Assembly: GCA_024220505.1 (NCBI GenBank)
Contig: JAKZZE010000001.1
Span: forward strand, 2,418,001-2,482,000
Length of the DNA stretch: 64,000 nucleotides
Direction of reading: 5' to 3'
Source of the DNA: Rhizopus arrhizus
Lineage: Eukaryota > Mucoromycota > Mucoromycetes > Mucorales > Rhizopodaceae
Under the pieces are notes generated by a model. That model did not search any database and was not told where the DNA came from. It worked only from the letters and a program-made list of their open reading frames with translations. Position numbers and translations under genes: made by a program. This document shows, one piece after another, positions 19,383 through 28,900 of the stretch. Each line of letters begins with the position of its first letter. Within the stretch, counting starts at the first letter, position 1.

Positions 19383-20369
19383 ATGTCAACAACAAGAAAT
19401 ACTAGAGGATCCAAAATCCTGAATGCCGCCGCCGGACACAATTCGTCCGACCACGAAGTCACTGTTCAGAGTCTAAGTCACGCACTTCAAGCTGTCACTG
19501 CTCGTCTCTCTGCTCTTGAACAGCTCAAGCTAGAGCTTGAAACTTTGCGAGGTGAGAATGCTCGCCTTGCCGAAACAACCCAATCTCAAGCCAATGAGAT
19601 TGCTTCCCTGCGTGCCCAATTGGCCGCACAAACTACCGGGGTCCCTACAAGCACCCCCAATTCAAGTACCGCTGCTTCTTCTGCTGCCGCTCCTAACGGT
19701 GCTAAAGAGTCCGTTCCTTCGCCCTCCTTGGGTACTGCTGCCTCGTCTTGGGCTACTGTTGTCTCTCGTTCTGCAAAGAACAAACTCCGTCGTCGTGCCG
19801 CTGCTGCTCGTGGTTTCCAGCCTGTGTCTGGTGAACAAGGCTTCGAGTATGTTTATATACCTCGCTCTCGTAGGATGACCTACACCGAAGCTCGTCGTCG
19901 TCTCTCTCGTCTTGGTGTGGATAGCTGGCGCATCTTGGATGTGTGCTATCCTGCTCACTCTGTTGTCGGTCTGCTCGTACATCTGCAGTACAAGCCTGCT
20001 CTTCTGTCCTTGCTCGAAAAGGCCAAGATCCCCACCTTGGATACTTTCGATCCACTTGACCCTGCCAACCTGGCCGATCCCAAGTTTGACTCTGTTTCTG
20101 TCGAGGAGCGTAGCCATGCTATCTCACTGATTAATGATGATCGTTCTCGCAAGGCTTTAGAGCGCTTGCGCTATCCTGTTGCTGTCTCTGTCTCTCGTTA
20201 CTTGTTGGCGCAAGCCCTTGTCTCTGATGAGACAGTATCTGAAGTTCTGTCTGCTAAGGAAGATCGACCCAAGACTGCCCGCCATTACGATGATATGGCT
20301 GAAGACATGGCTCTTGATGACTATGAGCATCACCGTCCTGCCTCTCGCTCTAGCTTTGAATCATTATAA
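19383..20369 (+). CDS. LINE copy 1 ORF1 protein
   Basis: 328 residues. A short basic N-terminus leads to a leucine-rich heptad region (about residues 26-85, LSALEQLKLELETLRGENA), predicted to form a coiled coil. Then come a Ser/Thr/Ala-rich linker, a basic patch KNKLRRRAAAARG, and a folded region of about 155-220 (YVYIPRSRRMTYTEARRRL ... VVGLLVHLQYKPALL) that looks like an RRM-type beta-alpha fold. That resemblance is inference. No CCHC knuckle is present, unlike ORF1 of many Tad, Jockey and R1-type elements. The expected role is binding LINE RNA as a multimer. The stop TAA shares its last A with the ORF2 start (TAATG). Confidence 0.88.
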   Translation: MSTTRNTRGSKILNAAAGHNSSDHEVTVQSLSHALQAVTARLSALEQLKLELETLRGENARLAETTQSQANEIASLRAQLAAQTTGVPTSTPNSSTAASSAAAPNGAKESVPSPSLGTAASSWATVVSRSAKNKLRRRAAAARGFQPVSGEQGFEYVYIPRSRRMTYTEARRRLSRLGVDSWRILDVCYPAHSVVGLLVHLQYKPALLSLLEKAKIPTLDTFDPLDPANLADPKFDSVSVEERSHAISLINDDRSRKALERLRYPVAVSVSRYLLAQALVSDETVSEVLSAKEDRPKTARHYDDMAEDMALDDYEHHRPASRSSFESL

Positions 20370-23300
20370 TGATGAGTAGTAATACTTGTCATTATAATGC
20401 ATCCTTGGTCTCTACATCTGGTATGGTCCCAGATCAGTCAACTCCTTCCTCTCCTTTGGTTTCCTCTGGTTCTCATGGCTCCCATGGTCCATCCTCTCCT
20501 TCGTCATCGTCATCAACTTCTTCTATTCCGCTCACAATCGGCTTGTGGAATGCCAATGGGCTTCAAGAATCCACAGCCGAGGATCTCCTCCGTCACTGCC
20601 AGTCGTTCTCTTTGGTCTTCATCACTGAAACCTGGTTGCTTCCGCCTCACAGGATCCGTACCTCTTGGACCCAGTTCAACCTGTATGGCTCTCCTGTGAT
20701 CAACAGCTATCGTGGCTCTCAAGGTGTCTCTGCTCTGGTGTCTCCTCGGTGTCCGATGGCTGTGGTACAGTTCCCGGTTCATACCAAGTATGCTCTGGGT
20801 CTGCGGTTGGGTCGCTCCTTGCGTCTCATCTGCCTGTATTTGCCTCCTTCCTTGTCCAACGACGAGGTCTCTTCTGTGTTGGTTTCGTTGCCCTTGACAG
20901 ACGACACGATCATCTGTGGTGATCTGAACGCGCGTCTTGGTGCACTAACGGGTGATTCCGTTGCCAATGCTCGAGGTTCGGTGCTGCTTCGCTGGTGTGA
21001 AGAACATGGTCTTTCTGTTCTGAACTCGACTCTCGCTCCTGGGGTACCTACTTTCTTGTCCTTTCGTGGTGGTCAAGTCAAGCAAAGTATGATCGACTAC
21101 TTCTTGACCAACACGACCTCTGTCCTTCGGTCCCCTCGGATGCAAGTCTACAGTGATCTCTCTCTTGGCTCTGACCATAAACTGTTGTCCTTGTCCTTTG
21201 ACTATGCAGTCCCTGATGGTTATCCATCGCAGCCCGTTCTCTCTTCTTCTTCTTCTGCCCGTCGGCTATGGAACCTCTCTCGGTTGAAGGAACCCGATGT
21301 CTGTAGTCTGTACGTGGCCTCATTCCAGTCCTTGGTCTCTCCATTGGTTGATCAGCTCAAGTCTCTGAAGTCAAGTCCTCCTTCTGCTGCTCCGCCTATA
21401 GACGCTCTCAACGACACTCTGAACGAGGCGATCTATAGTGCACTCGACAAGTCGGTTGGCTCTCGCTCTTCTCGACCTTCCCAATGGAAGCCATTCTGGA
21501 ATGCGCACTTGCAAGAACTCGCCGATGTTCGTGAACACCACTACCGCAAGTGGCGTCGTGCTATTGGCATCGACAAGGCCTTGTGGTGGGATCGACATCA
21601 GGCTGCTCAAGCCCGGTTCCGCTCTGCTCTCAAGTCTGCTAAGCGTCTCTCTTGGCGTGCTTTCTGTGACTCTCTGGCCCGTGGCGAACTTGCTCGTGCG
21701 ATGTCGAAGGTGAAGGTGATTCGGAACCGACGACGTCAACAGGTTGGGTTTACTCATCCTGACGGCCCTGCTGCAGGTGCGAACGCGATGCGTCAACACC
21801 TTGCCTCGGTCTACTCTGGTGACGGTCTTCCGTCAAGGCGTCCTGACCCTCTGCCCTCTGTCTCTGGTATGGTGCCTTTTGACCTCGATAGTCAAGACCC
21901 TGGTATGCCTTCGTTCTCTGCTGACAGTGTGGGTTCACTGATGCGACGTCTCCCTCTGCGTAAAGCTCCTGGTCCTGACCACTTGCGTACGGAGATGCTC
22001 CTCCCCATCAAGTCTGTTCTGGCCCCACTGCTCTCTTTGCTTCTCAGTATCTGCTACCAGTGGTCATATACCCCTTCTCTCTGGCGTCAAGCACAGGTGG
22101 TCCCCATTCACAAAAAGGGTGATCCTACCTCGCCAGGGAACTATCGTCCAATCTCCTTGACCTCCATCGTCCGCAAGCTCTTTGAGATGTGTCTCTTTCC
22201 CTTTGTTGAAGATGTCTCTCCTCCGCTCGATGTAGTTCAAGGTGGTTTCCGTCACCAGCGTAGTGCATTGGATCAAGCTCTCTGTCTCCATGATCTGATG
22301 CACTCTTACCGACGCCGACACAATCATTATCCTGTGGTCGCTTTCCTGGACATCAAGTCAGCCTATGATACAGTCGATCGTCGTATCATATGGCAATCGA
22401 TGCTCGCCTCTTCTGCTCCTCTGTCCTTGGTGTCCTTGTTGGCCAACATGTTTGATGATGTCTCGGTGTCTGTGTTGTTGCAGAACAATGTCTCTGATCC
22501 GTTTGTGCCGAGTACAGGTGTCCTTCAGGGCTCTGTCTTGAGTCCTCACCTGTACTCGATCTATGTCAACACATTGCCAGCTCTGCTTCGTTCTGCTGCT
22601 TCTGCAACAACCACCTCGGTGTTATCGGTGTCTCCTTCTGGTCCTCCTGGTCCTGGTGCTCTGGTCTCCGATGGTCTTCCCTTTGGTCCTTTGGTTGGTA
22701 CTGCTGCTTTGTCTTCCTCGTCTCTGTCGCCCACACCCATCAACAGTCTGTTGTATGCGGATGATGTGGCACTGGTTGGGTCTGCTAGCGAAGTTCGGCA
22801 TATGCTGGACCTAGCACAGATCCATTCTCTGACTCTTGGTTACAAGTGGAGTCCACCAAAGTGTGCCGTCCTCAATGCACCTTCTCCAGGTTCAAGTCGC
22901 TTTGTTCAGATGTCGTTGTATGATGAAGATCTTCCCTCTGTTGAGGAGTTCACTTATCTTGGTGTCCCTTTCGATGGTAAAGGTATCTCTGTCTCTGCCA
23001 TGATAAAGAATCGCTCTTCAAGTACCTTGGCGGCTATGGCTCAACTTCACTCTATGGGCCTTAACCGTCAAGGCTTTACTCTGCTTCTCTCTTCTCGTCT
23101 CTTTGCTGCCTTCATCCGTCCTAAGCTCGAGTATGGCCTTGCTATTGCTCGACTTACAAGAAAGGACGGTGAAGAGCTTAACCGCGCTCAAGACCGGTGT
23201 CTTCGAATGCTTGTCGGTGGTCACCGAACTGCCTCGACTGTCGTCCTCCGCCATATCACCAATCTGCCGTCAATGACATTTCGAGCAGATACCTTGGTTC

Positions 23301-23938
23301 TGAAGTTCTGCCTTCGATTCAATGGCCTTCCTGATGACTGTCTCTTGTCTCTGCTATCCTCTTCTGTTCCGTCGTCATTGCTGACACAGCTCCGTAAGCG
23401 GCAAATCGTACTCGACTACCCTTCGGATGCTCCTCTTTCGTCTTCTCGTCTTGCTTCTTGGTTGCGAAGGTATCGTCAAGATCAATTTCAAAGCTTCTTA
23501 CAGTCCACCCCTCAGGTTCTGATTCGCGCTTGTCGTCCTGTTCTCCGGGTGGATCCCATCCTGTACTTGCCTGCCTCCCGTGCTGACCGGTCTCGTCTTG
23601 TTAGATGGCGCATGGGTTGGATCCCAGGCAAGCCTGCTCCCTGTTCCTGTGGTCTTGGCGATACTTCTCGTTCTCACCTCATGGTCTGTACCTTGGTTCC
23701 TTTTGCTCTTTGGTGCTGTCTACCTGTACCGCCGACTGGTTATGTGGGTCACCACATAGACTATGTCTTGAACTTGCTTCCTGTCTCTGCTTCTGCTCGT
23801 TGTCCGCCATTTTGGTCCGCTCTTTGTCAGATCCTCTGTCACTTTGACAAGATCTGTCATCCTGACATCGAGTACAACTCGTCTTCTCTGCCAGGTCAAG
23901 TCTGGATTGACAAGTCCTCTGCTGCTACTACTCCCTAA
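20369..23938 (+). CDS. LINE copy 1 ORF2: APE endonuclease and reverse transcriptase
   Basis: 1189 residues. The N-terminal apurinic-type endonuclease has LWNANGL (about 55), ITETWL (about 83), GDLNARLG (about 184), MIDYFLTN and SDHKLL (about 267), i.e. the expected metal-binding Asn, Glu, Asp and His residues. A basic, Trp-rich linker follows. RT motifs: KAPGPDHLR, NYRPISLTS, FLDIKSAYD (about 657), GVLQGSVLSP (about 716) and catalytic YADD (about 795). A Ser/Pro/Gly-rich insert of several tens of residues lies between the last two. The C-terminal CSCGLGDTSRSHLMVC (about 1090) is a CXCX8HX3C finger. No RNase H domain is seen. The enzyme would nick the tRNA gene and copy the LINE RNA there. The frame is intact. 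Confidence 0.93.
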   Translation: MMSSNTCHYNASLVSTSGMVPDQSTPSSPLVSSGSHGSHGPSSPSSSSSTSSIPLTIGLWNANGLQESTAEDLLRHCQSFSLVFITETWLLPPHRIRTSWTQFNLYGSPVINSYRGSQGVSALVSPRCPMAVVQFPVHTKYALGLRLGRSLRLICLYLPPSLSNDEVSSVLVSLPLTDDTIICGDLNARLGALTGDSVANARGSVLLRWCEEHGLSVLNSTLAPGVPTFLSFRGGQVKQSMIDYFLTNTTSVLRSPRMQVYSDLSLGSDHKLLSLSFDYAVPDGYPSQPVLSSSSSARRLWNLSRLKEPDVCSLYVASFQSLVSPLVDQLKSLKSSPPSAAPPIDALNDTLNEAIYSALDKSVGSRSSRPSQWKPFWNAHLQELADVREHHYRKWRRAIGIDKALWWDRHQAAQARFRSALKSAKRLSWRAFCDSLARGELARAMSKVKVIRNRRRQQVGFTHPDGPAAGANAMRQHLASVYSGDGLPSRRPDPLPSVSGMVPFDLDSQDPGMPSFSADSVGSLMRRLPLRKAPGPDHLRTEMLLPIKSVLAPLLSLLLSICYQWSYTPSLWRQAQVVPIHKKGDPTSPGNYRPISLTSIVRKLFEMCLFPFVEDVSPPLDVVQGGFRHQRSALDQALCLHDLMHSYRRRHNHYPVVAFLDIKSAYDTVDRRIIWQSMLASSAPLSLVSLLANMFDDVSVSVLLQNNVSDPFVPSTGVLQGSVLSPHLYSIYVNTLPALLRSAASATTTSVLSVSPSGPPGPGALVSDGLPFGPLVGTAALSSSSLSPTPINSLLYADDVALVGSASEVRHMLDLAQIHSLTLGYKWSPPKCAVLNAPSPGSSRFVQMSLYDEDLPSVEEFTYLGVPFDGKGISVSAMIKNRSSSTLAAMAQLHSMGLNRQGFTLLLSSRLFAAFIRPKLEYGLAIARLTRKDGEELNRAQDRCLRMLVGGHRTASTVVLRHITNLPSMTFRADTLVLKFCLRFNGLPDDCLLSLLSSSVPSSLLTQLRKRQIVLDYPSDAPLSSSRLASWLRRYRQDQFQSFLQSTPQVLIRACRPVLRVDPILYLPASRADRSRLVRWRMGWIPGKPAPCSCGLGDTSRSHLMVCTLVPFALWCCLPVPPTGYVGHHIDYVLNLLPVSASARCPPFWSALCQILCHFDKICHPDIEYNSSSLPGQVWIDKSSAATTP

Positions 23939-24202
23939 TGACAAGCGCTCTGATCCACCCTCTGGCTTCTACCTCCCACTGCCAAACCATTTTAGTGCAC
24001 GATGCGGAGGAGACCATGGTGTTGACGAGTTGCTCAGTAGTTAGCGTCTCCATTGGCCTTTTCTCTTTCCTTTTTTTTCGCTCTTGTGTGCTCTGCGAGT
24101 GTTTTTTGTTTCTTGTCTTTTCTTTTTGTACTTGAGTATGACTATCATGATATTTATCGCTTGTCAATATACTCCTAATATATATTAATAAAAATCTTCG
24201 TC
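23939..24202 (+). other. LINE copy 1 3' UTR
   Basis: 264 nt, nearly the same in all three copies, ending in a short A-rich run followed by the invariant TTCGTC. Read-through frames here are not considered coding. Confidence 0.7.
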
Positions 24203-24216
24203 TAAACTAAGAACGC
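24203..24216 (+). repeat. 14-bp target-site duplication (tRNA-Gly 5' end)
   Basis: TAAACTAAGAACGC, equal to 19167-19180, the first 14 nt of the tRNA-Gly gene. The same 14 bp recur at 24756-24769, 29788-29801 and 34802-34815. Confidence 0.92.
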
Positions 24217-24755
24217 AGGTGTGGGTGTTTGTCGTAGTGGTTAAGGCGCTACCGTATGGGTTGAGTGTCCTTTGGACATGCAGGTTCGAATCCTGCCTTC
24301 CTCACACCGTCTCTTCCACGCACGGTCACATGACTTCCTTAACGTGCGTCGTCTCTGGCTTTCGGTGTGTCCCGCCTGTGTGTTGCGTTGCGTGCCAGCT
24401 GGGTATCTGGTCCACCTTCCCTCCCTTTCGGTGTCCCCGTTGGCATTTCTTTCTGTTCTCTCTTTCCTCCCTGGGTTTTGACGCCGCTGCTGTTCTGGTC
24501 GGTCTGCGTTGTGTGCTGTTTGGTGAGCAGCATTATCAGCGTTGCAAGGATGCCCACCTCGGGCTTAATGAAGCATGTCTCTCTCTCTCTGTTCCAAGTC
24601 TTCGTCTGTCGCTTCAGCCAAATAATTGCCCTGCTTACCCTCCCTTCCCTTCCCCCTTAACAGTTTGTATGCTTTCCCAGTTCGTTCTGTGGTCTAGCAA
24701 TTAATGACACATATGTCGCCTGCATATTTGACCAATAAAAATAAAAAGTTTCGTC
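24217..24755 (+). mobile_element. SINE-like unit with tRNA-like head, inserted at the same tRNA-Gly site
   Basis: A 539-bp unit between two 14-bp tRNA-Gly repeats. Its head (about 24218-24306) resembles a type II (Leu/Ser-like) tRNA: an A-box-like GTAGTGGTTAAGGCG, a variable-arm hairpin TGTCC-TTT-GGACA and a perfect T arm GCAGG-TTCGAAT-CCTGC with B box GGTTCGAATCC. GGTGTG at the start can pair with CACACC at the end of the head. The anticodon stem does not pair, so it is not a working tRNA. The body has no ORF I would defend. The tail AATAAAAATAAAAAGTTTCGTC copies the LINE 3' terminus. The parsimonious reading is a non-autonomous SINE mobilised by the neighbouring LINE. Confidence 0.65.
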
Positions 24756-24769
24756 TAAACTAAGAACGC
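24756..24769 (+). repeat. 14-bp tRNA-Gly target duplication after the SINE
   Basis: TAAACTAAGAACGC again, immediately followed by LINE copy 2. Confidence 0.92.
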
Positions 24770-24963
24770 TTTTTCTTTCGCTTTTGGTTAAAAAGGTAAA
24801 CTTGACTCTTTTTTTGCAAGCCGATATCTCTGTCAAATCTATCCATCCATCAACAATTTTTACATCAATCGACTCCTTTTGATCTATACTTTTATTTGGT
24901 CCAACTCTTATTCTGATATCTTCATTACTTGTTGCTTAATCGTCGTTGAAAGTTTGCATCCAA

Positions 24964-25950
24964 ATGTCTTCAACAAGAAATACTAGAGGATCCAAGATCC
25001 TGAATGCCGCCGCCGGACTCAATTCGCCGGACCTGGAAGTCACTGTCCAGAATCTCAGTCACGCACTTGAAGCGGTCACTGCTCGTCTCTCTGCTCTAGA
25101 ACAGCTTAAGCTAGAGCTTGAAACCTTACGAGGTGAGAATGCTCGCCTTGCCGAAACAACCCGGTCTCAGGCCAATGAGATTGCTTCCTTGCGGGCCCAA
25201 TTGGCCGCACAAACTACCGGGGTCCCTACAAGCACCCCAAATTCAAGTACCGCTGTTTCTTCTGCTTCTGCTCCTACTGGTGCTAAAGAGTCCGTTCCTT
25301 CGCCCTCCTTGGGTACTGCTGCATCTTCCTGGGCTACTGTTGTCTCTCGTTCTGCAAAGAACAAACTCCGTCGTCGTGCTGCCGCTGCTCGTGGTTTCCA
25401 GCCCGTTTCTGGTGAACAAGGCTTCGAGTATGTCTATATACCTCGCTCTCGTAGGATGACCTACACTGAAGCTCGTCGTCGTCTCTCTCGCCTTGGTGTG
25501 GATAGCTGGCGCATCTTAGATGTGTGCTATCCTGCTCACTCTGTTGTCGGTCTGCTCGTACATCTTCAGTACAAGCCTGCTCTTCTGTCCTTGCTCGAAA
25601 AGGCCAAGATCCCAACCTTGGATACTTTTGATCCACTCGACCCATCCAATCTGGCTGATCCCAAGTTTGATTCTGTTTCTGTCGAGGAGCGTAGCCATGC
25701 TATCTCGCTGATTAATGACGACCGCTCTCGCAAGGCTTTAGAGCGCTTGCGCTACCCTGTTGCTGTCTCTGTCTCTCGTTACTTGTTGGCGCAAGCCCTT
25801 GTCTCTGATGAGACAGTATCTGAAGTTCTGTCTGTCAAGGAAGACCGACCCAAGACTACCCGCCATTACGATGATATGGCTGAAGACATGGCTCTTGATG
25901 ACTATGAGCATCACCGTCCTGCCTCTCGCTCTAGCTTTGGATCATTATAA
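24964..25950 (+). CDS. LINE copy 2 ORF1 protein
   Basis: 328 residues from the ATG at 24964, aligned with the copy 1 start. An upstream in-frame TTG is not needed. It is almost the same protein as ORF1 of copy 1, with a few changes in the coiled coil (for example HALEAV for HALQAV, ETTRSQ for ETTQSQ) and in the linker. It ends in the TAATG overlap with ORF2. Confidence 0.88.
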   Translation: MSSTRNTRGSKILNAAAGLNSPDLEVTVQNLSHALEAVTARLSALEQLKLELETLRGENARLAETTRSQANEIASLRAQLAAQTTGVPTSTPNSSTAVSSASAPTGAKESVPSPSLGTAASSWATVVSRSAKNKLRRRAAAARGFQPVSGEQGFEYVYIPRSRRMTYTEARRRLSRLGVDSWRILDVCYPAHSVVGLLVHLQYKPALLSLLEKAKIPTLDTFDPLDPSNLADPKFDSVSVEERSHAISLINDDRSRKALERLRYPVAVSVSRYLLAQALVSDETVSEVLSVKEDRPKTTRHYDDMAEDMALDDYEHHRPASRSSFGSL

Positions 25951-28900
25951 TGATGAGTAGTAATACTTGTCATTATAGTGCATCCTTGGTCTCTTCATCT
26001 GGTATGGTCCCAGATCAGTCAACTCCTTCCTCTCCTTTGGTTTCTCTTGGTTCTCATGGCTCCCATGGTCCATCCTCTCATTTGTCATCGTCATCTTCTT
26101 CTATACCGCTTACAATCGGCTTGTGGAATGCCAATGGGCTTCAAGAATCCACAGCCGAAGATCTTCTTCGTCACTGCCAGTCGTTTTCCTTGGTCTTCAT
26201 CACCGAAACCTGGTTGCTTCCGCCTCACAGGATCCGTACCTCTTGGACCCAGTTCAACCTGTATGGCTCTCCTGTGATCAACAGCTATCGTGGCTCTCAA
26301 GGTGTCTCTGCTCTGGTGTCTCCTCGGTGTCCGATGGCTGTGGTACAGTTCCCGGTTCATACCAAGTATGCTCTGGGTCTGCGGTTGGGTCGCTCCTTGC
26401 GTCTCATCTGCCTGTATTTGCCCCCTTCCTTGTCCAACGACGAGGTCTCTTCTGTGTTGGTTTCGTTGCCCTTGACAGACGACACGATCATCTGTGGTGA
26501 TCTGAACGCGCGTCTTGGTGCACTAACGGGTGATTCCGTTGCCAATGCTCGAGGTTCGGTGCTGCTTCGCTGGTGTGAAGAACATGCTCTCTCTGTTCTG
26601 AACTCGACTCTCGCTCCTGGGGTGCCTACCTTCTTGTCCTTTCGTGGTGGTCAAGTCAAGCAAAGTATGATCGACTACTTCTTGACCAACATGACCTCTG
26701 TCCTTCGGTCCCCTCGGATACAAGTCTACAGTGATCTCTCTCTTGGCTCTGACCACAAACTGTTGTCCTTGTCCTTTGACTATGCAGTCCCTGACGGTTA
26801 TCCATCGCAGCCCGTTCTCTCTTCTGCTTCTTCTTCTGCCCGTCGGCTATGGAACCTCTCTCGGTTGAAGGAACCTGATGTCTGTAGTCTGTACGTGGCC
26901 ACATTCCAGTCCTTGGTCTCTCCATTGGTTGATCAGCTCAAAGCTCTGAAGTCAAGTCCTCCTTCTGCTGCTCCGCCTATAGACGCTCTCAATGACACTC
27001 TGAATGAGGCGATCTATAGTGCACTCGACAAGTCGGTTGGCTCTCGCTCTTCTCGACCTTCCCAATGGAAGCCATTCTGGAATGCGCACTTGCAAGAACT
27101 CGCCGATGTTCGTGAACACCATTACCGCAAGTGGCGTCGAGCCATTGGCATTGACAAGGCCTTGTGGTGGGATCGACATCAGGTTGCTCAAGCCCGTTTC
27201 CGTAGTGCTCTCAAGTCTGCCAAACGTCTCTCTTGGCGTGCTTTCTGTGACTCTCTGGCCCGTGGCGAACTTGCTCGTGCGATGTCGAAGGTGAAGGTGA
27301 TTCGGAACCGACGACGTCAACAGGTTGGATTTACTCATCCTGACGGCCCTGCTGCAGGTGCGAACGCGATGCGTCAACACCTTGCCTCGGTCTACTCTGG
27401 TGACGGTCTTCCGTCAAGGCGTCCTGACCCTCTGCCCTCTGTCTCTGGTATGGTGCCTTTTGACCTCGATAGTCAAGACCCTGGTATGCCCTCGTTCTCT
27501 GCTGACAGTGTGGGTTCACTGATGCGACGTCTCCCTCTGCGTAAGGCTCCTGGTCCTGACCACTTGCGTACGGAGATGCTCCTCCCCATCAAGTCTGTTC
27601 TGGCCCCACTGCTCTCCTTGCTTTTCAGTATCTGCTACCAGTGGTCGTATACCCCTTCTCTCTGGCGTCAAGCACAGGTGGTCCCCATCCACAAAAAGGG
27701 TGATCCTACCTCGCCAGGGAACTATCGTCCAATCTCCTTGACCTCCATCGTCCGCAAGCTCTTTGAGATGTGTCTCTTTCCCTTTGTTGAAGATGTCTCT
27801 CCTCCGCTCGATGTAGTTCAAGGTGGTTTCCGTCACCAGCGTAGTGCATTGGATCAAGCTCTCTGTCTTCATGATCTGATGCACTCTTACCGACGCCGAC
27901 ACAATCATTATCCTGTGGTCGCTTTCCTGGACATCAAGTCAGCCTATGATACAGTCGATCGTCGTATCATATGGCAATCGATGCTCGCCTCTTCTGCTCC
28001 TCTGTCCTTGGTGTCCTTGTTGGCCAACATGTTTGATGATGTCTCGGTGTCTGTGTTGTTGCAGAACAATGTCTCTGATCCGTTTGTGCCGAGTACAGGT
28101 GTCCTTCAGGGCTCTGTCTTGAGTCCTCACCTGTACTCTATCTATGTCAACACATTGCCAGCTCTGCTTCGTTCTGCTGCTTCTGCAACAACCACCTCGG
28201 TGTTATCGGTGTCTCCTTCTGGTCCTCCTGGTCCTGGTGCTCTGGTCTCCGATGGTCTTCCCTTTGGTCCTTTGGTTGGTACTGCTGCTTTGTCTTCCTC
28301 GTCCCTGTCGCCCACACCCATCAACAGCCTGTTGTATGCGGATGATGTGGCGCTGGTTGGGTCTGCTAGCGAAGTTCGGCATATGCTGGACCTAGCGCAG
28401 ATCCATTCTCTGACTCTTGGTTACAAGTGGAGTCCACCAAAGTGTGCCGTCCTAAATGCACCTACTGCTACATCAAGTCGCTTTGTGTCAATGTCGTTGT
28501 ACGGTCAAGATCTTCCTACAACTGAGGAGTTTACTTATCTTGGTGTCCCTTTTGATGGTAAAGGTATCTCGGTGTCTGCCATGATAAAGCATCGCTCTTC
28601 AAGTACCTTGGCGGCTATGGCTCAGCTTCACTCTATGGGTCTTAACCGTCAAGGATTTACTCTGCTTCTTTCTTCTCGTCTCTTTGCTGCCTTCATCCGT
28701 CCTAAGCTCGAGTATGGCCTTGCTATTGCTCGACTTACAAGAAAGGACGGTGAAGAGCTCAACCGTGCTCAAGACCGGTGTTTAAGAATGCTTGTTGGTG
28801 GCCATCGAACTGCCTCAACTGTGGTTCTCCGTCATATTACCAATTTGCCGTCGATGACCTTTAGAGCTGATACCTTGGTCCTCAAGTTTTGTCTGCGTTT

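Larger units (their letters stand above)
19181..24202 (+). mobile_element. LINE copy 1 (tRNA-Gly-targeted non-LTR retrotransposon)
   Basis: About 5.0 kb, apparently full length: 5' UTR of about 200 nt (shared TTTTCTTTCGCTTTTGG start), ORF1, ORF2, and a 3' UTR ending AATAAAAATCTTCGTC. It is bounded by the 14-bp repeats 19167-19180 (inside the tRNA) and 24203-24216, the target-site duplication left by target-primed reverse transcription. The extra bases GCAAGCC at the 5' junction are absent from copies 2 and 3. Being next to the intact tRNA, it should be the youngest insertion of the array. Confidence 0.92.

Noticed and set aside
19586..23944. Many antisense ORFs of 60-150 codons within the LINE copies
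   Set aside because: They mirror ORF1 and ORF2 in GC-richer, Ser-rich coding sequence and have Arg-rich shadow composition. They recur in each copy only because the sense strand does.
24218..24306. A functional type II tRNA gene
   Set aside because: The T arm and variable arm are good, but the anticodon stem does not pair and the acceptor can only be formed in a shifted way. The unit also carries a LINE-like tail and target duplications, so a SINE head fits better.
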